Below, piece after piece: positions 48,933 to 57,475 of a stretch of 64,000 nucleotides of DNA. Below the pieces are notes generated by a model. The model saw only the letters and a program-made list of their open reading frames with translations, did no database searches and was not told the DNA's origin. The stretch lies in NCBI GenBank assembly GCA_000009845.1, contig AP006628.2, positions 124,001 through 188,000 on the forward strand. The letters are read 5' to 3'. The DNA comes from Onion yellows phytoplasma OY-M. Lineage in GTDB: Bacteria > Bacillota_I > Bacilli_A > Acholeplasmatales > Acholeplasmataceae. The position numbers and the translations under genes were made by a program. The first letter of the stretch is position 1. Every line of letters begins with the position of its first letter.

Positions 48933-50789
48933 ATGAAAATTTCTAAAACTCGTTTTATTAAGTTTTTAAAAGTTTTAAAATATTTGAATTTTAAGTTTTT
49001 GTATCAAAATAAATCTCAGTTTCTTTTGGATTTTTCCAATGAACTCAAAGATTTAATTAATGAAGAAACTTATGCTAAAAAACTTGCTTTTTTACAAGAA
49101 AATCTAAGCGAGCAAGACGAATATCAAGCTGTTTTAAACCAAAAACATTTAAACATTATGCAACCTTATTACAAACAATTAGAGCTTTTGGTAGGTTCTT
49201 ATTTGGAAAAACATTTTCCAGGAGAAGTTATTTTTTCTTTGGAAACTTATCAACAAAAAAAGTTTCAAATGAATAAACAAGGATATCAATTTTATTGTTT
49301 TTTAGATGGATATCAAGAAGACAAAACTACTATTCGTATTTTTGAAACTAAAACTACTACTAGCAAAAAATTCTTAAAATTGCAATTTGTAAACGATAAC
49401 AAAGAAAAAATGCCCTTTTTCCATTATACAAGTCCTAACACCTTATCACCTTTTTGCAAGGGCCCCAATCAAGACAACCCATCTTATCAAAAAAAAATGC
49501 AAACTTTTTTTAATCCCAAATCACAAGAAGGAAAATACATCTATGATTTAACTTATCAAAGATGGGTAATTGAAAATAATTTAACTGAGGCACAAAAAAA
49601 GAAAAAAATAGAGTATTATTTGGTAGTTCTTAATTCGGATTATGTTTATGATTGCAAAAGTTGTAATGCGTCTTTGGATCCTAACTTGCTTACTTTTATT
49701 GATTTGACTTTGATTACACAACAAGGAACTCAAATATTAGAAAATGATGCCAATCTTTTAATTTCTTATTTGTCTTCAAAAACTAACAAGCCAAACGACA
49801 CTTCTTCTTATTATTTGTTGCCTGAAAAAATCCTTCATTTTTATGAAAACATCCCTTCCAAAGACAGTATTTTTACTTATTTTTATAATCATTTAGGTTT
49901 TTTTGACTCCCAAAACAAACAAAAACACGAAACACAACAGTTAATTTTGCAACAATATTATCATGTTTCTGACATTCCTTTTGCTTGGTTGAATCGTTTT
50001 GATAACAAAGTGCAACAAAAAGTTACCCAAAAAAAGCTTCCTTATTATTGTTTTGATAAGATTAAAGCAGGGTTGCAAATTCTAAAATACCCTCTTTATT
50101 ATTTAGATTTTGAGGCTTTTCCGTGTCCTTTTCCTAGATTTAAAGGCGAAAAACCCTATACTCAATCCTTATTTCAATTTTCACTTCACATCGAAAAAGC
50201 CCCTGGTTTGTGCAACAAAGATAAAAATCACGTTTCTTTTTTGGCACCCGATCACGCCGATTACAGAAAAACCCTATTAGAAAAACTAACCAATGCCATT
50301 TTAGATGATGGAGGCTCCATTATTGTTTATCATAAAGCTTTTGAAAAAACACGCCTTCAAGAATTATCTTTGCTTTTTCCTGAATATTCCTTGCAAATCC
50401 AAAACATTATTGCGCGTATTTTCGATCTTAAAGACCTTCTAAAAGGCAGCAAAACTTTTTATCAAAACCTAGGATTTGATTCCGAACAAGCCGCAGGCAT
50501 TAATTTTTATCATCCCCATTTGCAAGGTTCTTTTTCTATCAAAAAAATTACTCCTTTATTTTGCAATTTGAATTATCAAAATTTAGTTATTCAAAATGGT
50601 ATTGAGGCTTTTTTAACTTATATTCAACTGCCTAAAATGTCTCCTTTGCAATTTCAAGCGCAATTTCAAGCCTTAGAACAATATTGCAAACAAGATACTT
50701 GGGTAATGGTAGAAATTTTGAAAGGACTTATCAGCCAAACCCAAAAACCTAATTTCTTATATTTAACTCCTAAAGATATTGTCCAATAG
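48933..50789 (+). CDS. DUF2779 protein: PD-(D/E)XK nuclease plus DEDD-like exonuclease domain
   Basis: A 618-residue protein in two parts. The N-terminal half has a Cas4/RecB-like nuclease pattern: CFLDGYQ (Asp 125), then IRIFETKTT (Glu 138, Lys 140) and a later IYDLTYQRWVIE that fits the Gln motif. The C-terminal half is a DUF2779 domain. It starts YYLDFEAFPCPFPRFKG (Asp-Phe-Glu near 391), with VYHKAFE, FDLKDLL, FYHPHLQGSFSIKKI and YCKQDTWVMVEIL, in the order of DEDD 3'-5' exonucleases. Its task is unknown; DNA repair or defence against foreign DNA are possible. The frame is intact. Confidence 0.7.
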   Translation: MKISKTRFIKFLKVLKYLNFKFLYQNKSQFLLDFSNELKDLINEETYAKKLAFLQENLSEQDEYQAVLNQKHLNIMQPYYKQLELLVGSYLEKHFPGEVIFSLETYQQKKFQMNKQGYQFYCFLDGYQEDKTTIRIFETKTTTSKKFLKLQFVNDNKEKMPFFHYTSPNTLSPFCKGPNQDNPSYQKKMQTFFNPKSQEGKYIYDLTYQRWVIENNLTEAQKKKKIEYYLVVLNSDYVYDCKSCNASLDPNLLTFIDLTLITQQGTQILENDANLLISYLSSKTNKPNDTSSYYLLPEKILHFYENIPSKDSIFTYFYNHLGFFDSQNKQKHETQQLILQQYYHVSDIPFAWLNRFDNKVQQKVTQKKLPYYCFDKIKAGLQILKYPLYYLDFEAFPCPFPRFKGEKPYTQSLFQFSLHIEKAPGLCNKDKNHVSFLAPDHADYRKTLLEKLTNAILDDGGSIIVYHKAFEKTRLQELSLLFPEYSLQIQNIIARIFDLKDLLKGSKTFYQNLGFDSEQAAGINFYHPHLQGSFSIKKITPLFCNLNYQNLVIQNGIEAFLTYIQLPKMSPLQFQAQFQALEQYCKQDTWVMVEILKGLISQTQKPNFLYLTPKDIVQ

Positions 50790-50849
50790 TCAAATTTATT
50801 ATTTTTATCTCCTTTTTACTCACAAAATTCCTTAAGGATGCATAAAAAA

Positions 50850-50878
50850 TTGTTATTTGCCTTGGGAAATGATATAAT
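50850..50878 (+). promoter_or_regulatory. promoter of the nusA-infB operon
   Basis: TTGTTA (50850-50855), 17 bases, TATAAT (50873-50878). About 150 bases upstream of nusA. Confidence 0.7.
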
Positions 50879-51031
50879 TATATTATGAGTTATTTTTTTT
50901 TCATCAAAAGATAAAAATGGTGCTTGTAACAAATCACTGTTTTTTTATTTTGTATCTGGTTTTATTTGGTTGCGTTTGTTAATGTTAAATTCGCCCACAT
51001 CTAACAAGATGCATTTACTAGGAGGTATCGT

Positions 51032-52105
51032 TTGATTAGTAAGAATTTTTTTAAACTTTTAGATAAAATCGCTCAAGAAAGAGATTTAGATAAAGACCAA
51101 GTTATTGATGCTTTTGCTAAAGGATTGATTTCTGGTTGCAAAAAAAATCATAAAGTTAAAAGCTGTAAAATCGAGTTAAAAGAAGACAAAAGCGAAATTA
51201 TTTTATATAAACAATTTTTGGTTGCCGACGAAGCTACTATGAGCACTATTAATTTAAAAGAGTCAACTCCCATTACTCTTGAAGAAGCCCAACAAATTAA
51301 GCCTCATGCCAAAATAGGTCAAGTAATTGATATTAAAGTTGATCCTAAAGATTTTAATCTATACGCTGTTAAAGAACTTAAAAATCAATTCAACGAAGAG
51401 CTTACCAAAAAGAAAAGAGAAAGCATTTATAATTTTTTCAAACAACAAGAAGGCAAATTAATTAGCGCTAAAATTATTTCGGAAAACGATAAATTTTATA
51501 ATTTGGAATTAGAAAAAGAAATTACTACCTTGCTGCCTAAAAAAGAAATTGCTTCCAATAATGAAATGCAAGTAGGCGAAAGAATTCAAGTTTTTTTGTC
51601 AGAAGTAAGAAAAACTACTAAATGGCCTAAGATTTTTGTCAGTTGTAATCATGTGGGACTTGTAGTTAAAGTGTTAGAAGAAAATATTCCTGAAATCCAA
51701 GAAGGCATCGTTAAAATTGCAGGTGTTGCCCGCATTTCTGGCGAACGTACCAAAATTGGTTTATTGTCCTGCGACGCTCAAGTAGATGCCATTGGCTCTT
51801 GTATTGGCGAAAGAAGTAACCGTATTAAAAATGTTATCAAAATCCTTAAAGACGAAAAAGTTGATTTATTTGTTTGGAGCGACGATCCCCAAGAACTTAT
51901 TGCAAATGCCCTCAAACCTGCTTCATGCCTTCAAGTTGTCATCAAAGACGACATTAACAAATACGCTCTTGCAATTGTTCCTGACGACCAATTTTCTTTA
52001 GCGATTGGTAAATTAGGTAAAAATGTTAAATTAGCAGTGGAAGTAACTAAGTGGAATATTGATATCAAAACCTTAGATCAAGCCCAAACAGAAGGATTAA
52101 TTTAA
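51032..52105 (+). CDS. nusA: transcription factor NusA
   Basis: The start is TTG 51032, fixed by AGGAGG 6 bases upstream. The 357-residue product has the polymerase-binding N-domain (about 1-130), an S1 domain (about 135-200), and KH1 and KH2 (KIAGVARISGERTKIGL, GSCIGERSNRIKNV, LAIGKLGKNVKLA). No C-terminal acidic repeats are present, normal for Gram-positive relatives. It controls pausing and termination. No rimP is found upstream, although nusA normally follows it. Confidence 0.95.
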   Translation: MISKNFFKLLDKIAQERDLDKDQVIDAFAKGLISGCKKNHKVKSCKIELKEDKSEIILYKQFLVADEATMSTINLKESTPITLEEAQQIKPHAKIGQVIDIKVDPKDFNLYAVKELKNQFNEELTKKKRESIYNFFKQQEGKLISAKIISENDKFYNLELEKEITTLLPKKEIASNNEMQVGERIQVFLSEVRKTTKWPKIFVSCNHVGLVVKVLEENIPEIQEGIVKIAGVARISGERTKIGLLSCDAQVDAIGSCIGERSNRIKNVIKILKDEKVDLFVWSDDPQELIANALKPASCLQVVIKDDINKYALAIVPDDQFSLAIGKLGKNVKLAVEVTKWNIDIKTLDQAQTEGLI

Positions 52106-52110
52106 TTGTA

Positions 52111-52368
52111 ATGACTGTTTTGCGAACTTGTATAGTTTCTAAAAAAATTCAAGATATCAAAAAAATGATTAGAATAAATAGCACTAAACAAGGAAAAGTA
52201 GCTGTTGATTTTAATTTAGCACTTCAAGGAAGAGGAGCATATCTAACTTTAAAACTTGAATATGTTATTTTGTCGCAAAAAAAGAAACTTTTAGATAAAA
52301 AACTCAAAACCAAAGTTCCTGAAGAAATATATCAAACTCTTTTAAAATTGATTGCTTTACAAACTTAG
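52111..52368 (+). CDS. ylxR: YlxR family RNA-binding protein
   Basis: An 85-residue protein with RTCIVSKKIQDIKKMIRI and GRGAYLTLKLEYV, matching YlxR (normally R-x-C-I/V and G-R-G-A-Y). YlxR modulates RNase P in some bacteria. It starts 5 bases after nusA. The ylxQ gene that often comes next is missing; infB follows after 159 bases. Confidence 0.88.
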   Translation: MTVLRTCIVSKKIQDIKKMIRINSTKQGKVAVDFNLALQGRGAYLTLKLEYVILSQKKKLLDKKLKTKVPEEIYQTLLKLIALQT

Positions 52369-52527
52369 TAAACATTTTTATATTTTATTTATGCATTTTT
52401 CCATCTTTGAAATATTTTTTGTTCACTTCACACTTCACATTTTTTATTTTTTGCCCAATTTATTTTTTATGTTGCAATCTTTTATTTTCATGCATTAAAA
52501 ATTATTAAAATTAAAGGAGGGATGTAA

Positions 52528-54387
52528 ATGACCCTTAACAAAAAAACAAATAATGAAAATTCATCCAAAACTACCCCTAAATTATCCAAGGAAACGGATT
52601 TGCGAAACGATTTTGCTAGTAAAAACTATGTTTTTAATCCCCAAGACAAAGTTTTTCAAATCGCTCAAGTTTTTGGCATTACCAGTGCTGTTTTAATTAA
52701 AAAATTATTACAATTAGGACTTAAAGCAGATGTTAATCAAACCTTAGAAAAAGATATTGTTGAACTTTTAGCCAAAGATTACAATATTCAAGTAAGCGAA
52801 CCCCAAGAAAAACACACCCCACCACAACTTCAACCGCAAACGCCTTCCCTCACTAAAACCAAACCCAACCAAAAACTTAATTTGCAAAAAAAATCGCCCA
52901 TTGTAACTATTATGGGACACGTTGACCACGGTAAAACTACCCTATTAGATGCCATTCGAAAAACTCGTGTAGTTGATCAAGAATTTGGAGGCATTACCCA
53001 ACATATAGGAGCTTATCAAGTTGAATACCAAGGCAATAAAATAACTTTTATTGATACTCCAGGACATGAAGCTTTTGATAAGATGAGGGCTAGAGGAGCT
53101 AAAATTACTGATATTTGTATTTTGGTAGTAGCAGTTGATGATTGTGTCAAACCACAAACCTTAGAAGCCTTGAAGCACGCCCAAAAAGCCCAAATTCCTA
53201 TTATTGTTGCTTTAAATAAAATTGATAAACCCAATAATAACACACAACAAATTATGCAAGAATTATCTAGTTATGATTTGTTGCCTGAAGAATGGGGCGG
53301 CACTACTCCTTATATTGCTATTTCTGCTTTAAAAAGAGAAGGTTTGGAAAAAATATTAGAAATTATTCTTTTAGTTAGTGAAATCCAAAATTTACAAGCT
53401 AATCCCGATCAAAAAGCTCAAGGAACAGTTATTGAGGCAAGCCTTGATAAATCTTTAGGACTGGTGGCTACTTTTATTGTAAGTGATGGCAACCTCAAAG
53501 TAGGCGATATCGTCGTTGCTGGAGCTTCTTATGGAAAAATTCGTTCCATGGAAGATGAAAACAAAAAAAAACTAACCAAAGCCTTACCTTCGCAACCTGT
53601 GCGTGTTGCAGGATTAAAAGAAGTGCCTCAAGCAGGAGATATTTTTTACGCCGTTGCTAATGAAAAACAAGCACGCCAAATTGTAGCCGAAAAAAAATCC
53701 CAAACTAAAGAAAATTTAGCCAAAACCCTTTCACCTCTTAATTTAGAAGATATTTTACAAGACTTAGAAACCGAAAAACCGCAAGAACTAAATATCATTT
53801 TAAAAGCTGATACTCAAGGAAGTTTGGAAGCGCTTCAAGGTATGATTGCCAAAATTAAAGTATCTGATCTTAAAGTGCAACTTTTGCGCGCTGCTGTTGG
53901 CACCATTACAGAAACAGATATTGCTTTTGCCAAATCATCAGACAGTTTGTTAATAGGCTTCAATATCAAACCTGCTTCTTCCACACTCAAATCTGCTCAA
54001 AGACAAGAAGTAAAAATTACTATTCATAATGTTATTTACCGCATTATTGAAGATATTGAACAAAAATTAAAATCTATGATTAAGCCTACTTTTGAAGAAG
54101 TGGTTACTGGTAAAGTAGAAGTAAGAAAAATTTTTAATATCAGTAAAGTTGGCAATATTGCTGGTTGTTATGTGACACAAGGTATTGTCAATAATAGCGA
54201 TTTTGCCAAAGTAATGCGCAATGATGAAGTTTTATTTAAAGGTAAAATTGCATCCTTAAAACATCTCAAAGACAACATTAAATCTGCCAAACAAGGTTAT
54301 GAGTGCGGCATTTTACTTGATGGTTTTAATGATTTTGAAATTAATGATATAATAGAAACATCTAAACTAAGCAAAGTAGAGGAATAA
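52528..54387 (+). CDS. infB: translation initiation factor IF-2
   Basis: A 619-residue IF2 with a short N-terminal extension, one IF2-N domain (about 45-95, VFQIAQVFGITSAVLIKKLL) and the GTPase: GHVDHGKTT (about 130-138), DTPGHEAF, NKID and SALKREG. Domains II, III and the C1/C2 initiator-tRNA region follow. It brings fMet-tRNA to the 30S subunit. AAAGGAGGG precedes the ATG. rbfA starts 3 bases after its stop. Confidence 0.97.
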   Translation: MTLNKKTNNENSSKTTPKLSKETDLRNDFASKNYVFNPQDKVFQIAQVFGITSAVLIKKLLQLGLKADVNQTLEKDIVELLAKDYNIQVSEPQEKHTPPQLQPQTPSLTKTKPNQKLNLQKKSPIVTIMGHVDHGKTTLLDAIRKTRVVDQEFGGITQHIGAYQVEYQGNKITFIDTPGHEAFDKMRARGAKITDICILVVAVDDCVKPQTLEALKHAQKAQIPIIVALNKIDKPNNNTQQIMQELSSYDLLPEEWGGTTPYIAISALKREGLEKILEIILLVSEIQNLQANPDQKAQGTVIEASLDKSLGLVATFIVSDGNLKVGDIVVAGASYGKIRSMEDENKKKLTKALPSQPVRVAGLKEVPQAGDIFYAVANEKQARQIVAEKKSQTKENLAKTLSPLNLEDILQDLETEKPQELNIILKADTQGSLEALQGMIAKIKVSDLKVQLLRAAVGTITETDIAFAKSSDSLLIGFNIKPASSTLKSAQRQEVKITIHNVIYRIIEDIEQKLKSMIKPTFEEVVTGKVEVRKIFNISKVGNIAGCYVTQGIVNNSDFAKVMRNDEVLFKGKIASLKHLKDNIKSAKQGYECGILLDGFNDFEINDIIETSKLSKVEE

Positions 54388-54390
54388 AAA

Positions 54391-54732
54391 ATGGTAACAA
54401 CAGCTGAAAGATTGTCTAGTCTAATTCAAAAAGAATTGGTGTTAATTAATGATGTTATTCAAGACGAACAAATAGGATATATTAATTTAACCGATGTTAA
54501 AGTAACAAAAGACTTGTCTTTTGCTAATGTTTATTACACTATTTTAAGCGATGATCCAACTGTTTTGAAATTAACAGAAGAAACTATTGAACAAAATAAA
54601 GTTGTTATTCGGTTGGAATTAGCTAAAAAAATTAAAAATTTTCGTAAAATACCTGATTTAGTTTTTAAATATGATAAATCTTTATCTTATGGACGCCGTA
54701 TAGAAAATATTTTAAAAGATATTAATAAATAA
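54391..54732 (+). CDS. rbfA: ribosome-binding factor A
   Basis: A 113-residue KH-type protein: RLSSLIQKELVLINDVIQD, VTDL-type LTDVKVTKDLSFANVYYT, and KIPDLVFKYDKSLSYGRRIE at the end, all normal for RbfA. It assists maturation of the 30S subunit. It is the last gene of the nusA-ylxR-infB-rbfA operon, with a terminator after it. Confidence 0.95.
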   Translation: MVTTAERLSSLIQKELVLINDVIQDEQIGYINLTDVKVTKDLSFANVYYTILSDDPTVLKLTEETIEQNKVVIRLELAKKIKNFRKIPDLVFKYDKSLSYGRRIENILKDINK

Positions 54733-55033
54733 TTCTTTCTTTGTTATTTGTTTCAATAATTTATATAAGAGATGCTTTAATAAAGGCGTCTTTTTTCTTT
54801 ATTGGCGTTGGCATTTTGTTATCTTTGTTATTAAAAATAATTTGCGCACAAAATAAAAAAATTAAAATCACTTTTCTTTGTGAAATTCCAAAAAATAATG
54901 TAATTAGTAAAATAATTCAAATATATAATTGCAAAAATAAATTTGCAAACGGCTTTTGTTTTGCTTTTTTGTTTTTGCTTATCATAAATAATAAAATGAA
55001 ATAATAAAACACAACAAAAAGAAAGGAAAAACG
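54733..55033 (+). other. gap between rbfA and pth
   Basis: It contains the terminator at 54766-54797. An 87-codon TTG-initiated frame crosses that terminator, has no ribosome site and is not called. A GAAAGGAAA site just before 55034 serves pth. Confidence 0.6.
54766..54797 (+). terminator. Rho-independent terminator after rbfA
   Basis: AGATGC (54770-54775) pairs with GCGTCT (54786-54791), with one T-G pair, followed by a T run. Confidence 0.8.
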
Positions 55034-55600
55034 ATGAAACTTATTGTAGGTTTGGGCAATCCAGGTACCAAATTTGTAAACACTCGTCATAATGTTGGTT
55101 TTGCTGTTGTTGATTCTTTTTTAAGTCAAAATAAATATCAAATCTTGAAGGAAGACAAAACCGACCACATTTATCAAATTAATTTTAACCACCACCAATC
55201 ATTATTGATTAAACCACAAACGTATATGAATTTATCAGGTGAAGTGGTAAAAAAAATTATAAATAAATATCGCATTAAGATAGAAAATATTTTAGTTATT
55301 GTAGATGATATTTATTTGGATGAAGGCAAATTAAAGTTAAAAATGCAAGGTGGTCATGGAGGGCATAACGGATTAAGGAATATTATTGATCGTTTAGGCA
55401 CTAAACAATTTAAAAGGTTAAAAATAGGAGTAAGTTTAGATTCTTGCATGCCTTTGGATCAATATCTTTTAACGCCTGTCAATGCAAGCAGTCAAAAAAA
55501 TATTTTAAAAAACATTAATATTATTAATAAAATTATATTTAATTTTATCCAAGATGTGGATTTTAATATTTTAATGAATGGGTATAATTCTAAACTTTGA
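55034..55600 (+). CDS. pth: peptidyl-tRNA hydrolase
   Basis: A 188-residue enzyme with MKLIVGLGNPGTKFVNTRHN (catalytic His near 20), KPQTYMNLSG, VIVDDIYLDEGKLKL (catalytic Asp near 94) and GGHGGHNGLRNI. It frees tRNA from peptides dropped by the ribosome. AAAGGAAAA precedes the ATG. A strong bidirectional terminator separates it from the convergent gene downstream. Confidence 0.96.
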   Translation: MKLIVGLGNPGTKFVNTRHNVGFAVVDSFLSQNKYQILKEDKTDHIYQINFNHHQSLLIKPQTYMNLSGEVVKKIINKYRIKIENILVIVDDIYLDEGKLKLKMQGGHGGHNGLRNIIDRLGTKQFKRLKIGVSLDSCMPLDQYLLTPVNASSQKNILKNINIINKIIFNFIQDVDFNILMNGYNSKL

Positions 55601-55669
55601 TTTTGTATTACCCATTATTATTTATTTGAAAATAAATGATTTCTTAATTGAACAAATTTATAAAGGTAT

Positions 55670-55707
55670 AAAAAAAGAGCAAATATTTTCATATTTGCTC
55701 TTTTTAT
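55670..55707. terminator. bidirectional terminator between pth and the CorC/HlyC gene
   Basis: AAAAAGAGCAAATA (55672-55685) pairs perfectly with TATTTGCTCTTTTT (55692-55705) around a six-base loop. Both sides end in T runs on their own strand. Confidence 0.92.
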
Positions 55708-56988
55708 TTATTTTATTTCTTCTTTTAAATCTATTTTTGTGATTTTGATTTGAGAAATTACTTTATCATTGTGTTTTAAGATTGTAAATTTAAAATTCTT
55801 GTAAATGATTTCGGTATTTTTGTCATTTGGTTTGGGGAATCTTCCCAATTGTCCTATTAAAAAACCACTTAAAGTATCATAATCTTCAGTGCTAAATTCT
55901 AATTTAATTGCTTCTGCGACCTCTTCTAAATCAGCAAATCCATTAACAATATATTCATTTTTGGCAACTTCTTTAATCATTAGCTCTTCGTTGTCGTATT
56001 CATCCGAAATTTCACCTAAGATCTCTTCAATTAAATCCTCAAAAGTAATTATTCCAGCTGTGCCACCATATTCGTCAATTACTATTGCCATATGGGTTTT
56101 GGTTTTTTTCATTTCGCGGAAAAATTCATTAGTATTTTTTGTATCTGGGACCAAATAAGGTTTTCTAATGAATTTTTTCAAATCAAAAATTTTATTTGGG
56201 TTTGAGGACATTAAATAATTAAAAATATCTTTAACATGTAAAATGCCTATAATATTATCAATACTATTTTCATAAACTGGAAAACGTGTGTATTTTTCAT
56301 TTTGGATAGTTTTAATTAATTCTTTTTTGTTAATTTCAACATCAATTGCAACTACTTCGGTGCGGTGGCGCATTACTTCAGAAATGTTTGTGTGATCAAA
56401 TTCAAAAATATTTTGAATCATTTTATTTTCATCTTTGTCAATGATGCCTTTTTGATAACTTGAAGTTAACATTAAGCGTAGTTCGTCTTCTGAGACTTGT
56501 ATGCTATTTTTGTTAGGATTTAGTCCAAAAACAATAAGAAAAAGATCACTTACTTGAGTCAAAATCCAAACCAAAGGCGTAATTAACCAAGCAATTAAGG
56601 AAATAGAACCAGAAAAAAGATAAGCAATTTTGGAAGGTGCATGCATTGCTATGCGTTTAGGAATTAATTCTCCAAAAATAATAGAAAGGGTAATAATTAA
56701 AGCCTCAATTCCGATGTTATGTAATGAAAAATGCCCTTCTGTTTCTCTTAGCCAACAAGATGTTACAATATTTCCTTGAAAAAAAGTAATGATGTGAATC
56801 ATAATTTGAATTACTGATAAAAAAGTGGTTGGTTTGGCTTTGATTTTTTTGACTCTTAGAGCATTTTTATTGCCCTTTTTGATATCTAATTCAATTTTGC
56901 TTTCGTTAGTAGAAATAAAAGATATTTCGCAAGCTGCAAAAAAAGCATTTAATGCGATTAAAATAATCAATATGACTATCGGATTCAT
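55708..56988 (-). CDS. CorC/HlyC-type membrane protein (DUF21-CBS-CorC)
   Basis: About 426 residues. Membrane helices fill the first 170 (LILIALNAFFAACEISFIS and others, DUF21), then two CBS domains (VMRHRTEVVAIDV, RFPVYENSIDNIIGILHVKD; TKTHMAIVIDEYGGTAGIIT) and a C-terminal CorC/HlyC transporter-associated domain (YDTLSGFLIGQLGRFP). The family affects Mg or Co transport or export; some members are called hemolysins without proof. The ATG at 56988 is preferred over the GTG at 57000 because of AAAAGG upstream. A good promoter lies at 57171-57199 on the same strand. Confidence 0.88.
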   Translation of the reverse strand: MNPIVILIILIALNAFFAACEISFISTNESKIELDIKKGNKNALRVKKIKAKPTTFLSVIQIMIHIITFFQGNIVTSCWLRETEGHFSLHNIGIEALIITLSIIFGELIPKRIAMHAPSKIAYLFSGSISLIAWLITPLVWILTQVSDLFLIVFGLNPNKNSIQVSEDELRLMLTSSYQKGIIDKDENKMIQNIFEFDHTNISEVMRHRTEVVAIDVEINKKELIKTIQNEKYTRFPVYENSIDNIIGILHVKDIFNYLMSSNPNKIFDLKKFIRKPYLVPDTKNTNEFFREMKKTKTHMAIVIDEYGGTAGIITFEDLIEEILGEISDEYDNEELMIKEVAKNEYIVNGFADLEEVAEAIKLEFSTEDYDTLSGFLIGQLGRFPKPNDKNTEIIYKNFKFTILKHNDKVISQIKITKIDLKEEIK

Positions 56989-57000
56989 AAGAAAAAACAC

Positions 57001-57475
57001 CTTTTGGCATTAATGCACATTTTTTTATTTGCTAAATTTGATTTTTTACCCACAAACGTCTTTTTTTCAAAGATCTTTATTGTGCTCAATTTTATACTAT
57101 CACTATCGTCCATATTTTTTTGAAACAACACCTCGCTTTTAATTTATATTTTTAATAACTAACTGATTTCATTTTAACATAAATAATAAAAAATGTCAAT
57201 TTATAAAGTAAAATAATTGCTGGTTTTTCATTGGTTTTTGCTCGCTTTTTGTGGTAAATATTTTTTTGTTAATGGAAAATAAAAGCAATAAAAAAGAATA
57301 GTAATTTTATTTGGGTGTTTCTTTTGGTTTTGTGATTTTTTTGTGATTTGTGGTAATTGAAAAAATTGATGACTATTTTCAAAAACTTCTGTTTGCTATT
57401 ATTGTTGCCTTTTGGTTTGGCGTTTCTTTTTTGCCTCCATGCAATTTTAATTTATCTTTGGATTTTATAATTTGT
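57001..57475 (-). other. gap with a minus-strand promoter and long leader
   Basis: The left half is the leader (about 175 bases) of the CorC/HlyC-type gene with its promoter at 57171-57199. The right half, toward priA, shows no ORF, no clear terminator and no tRNA. Confidence 0.55.
57171..57199 (-). promoter_or_regulatory. promoter of the CorC/HlyC-type gene
   Basis: On the minus strand TTGACA (57199-57194), 17 bases, TAAAAT (57176-57171). Confidence 0.8.

Noticed and set aside
54741-55004. 87-codon ORF between rbfA and pth
   Set aside because: Begins with TTG without a ribosome site and runs through the rbfA terminator stem.
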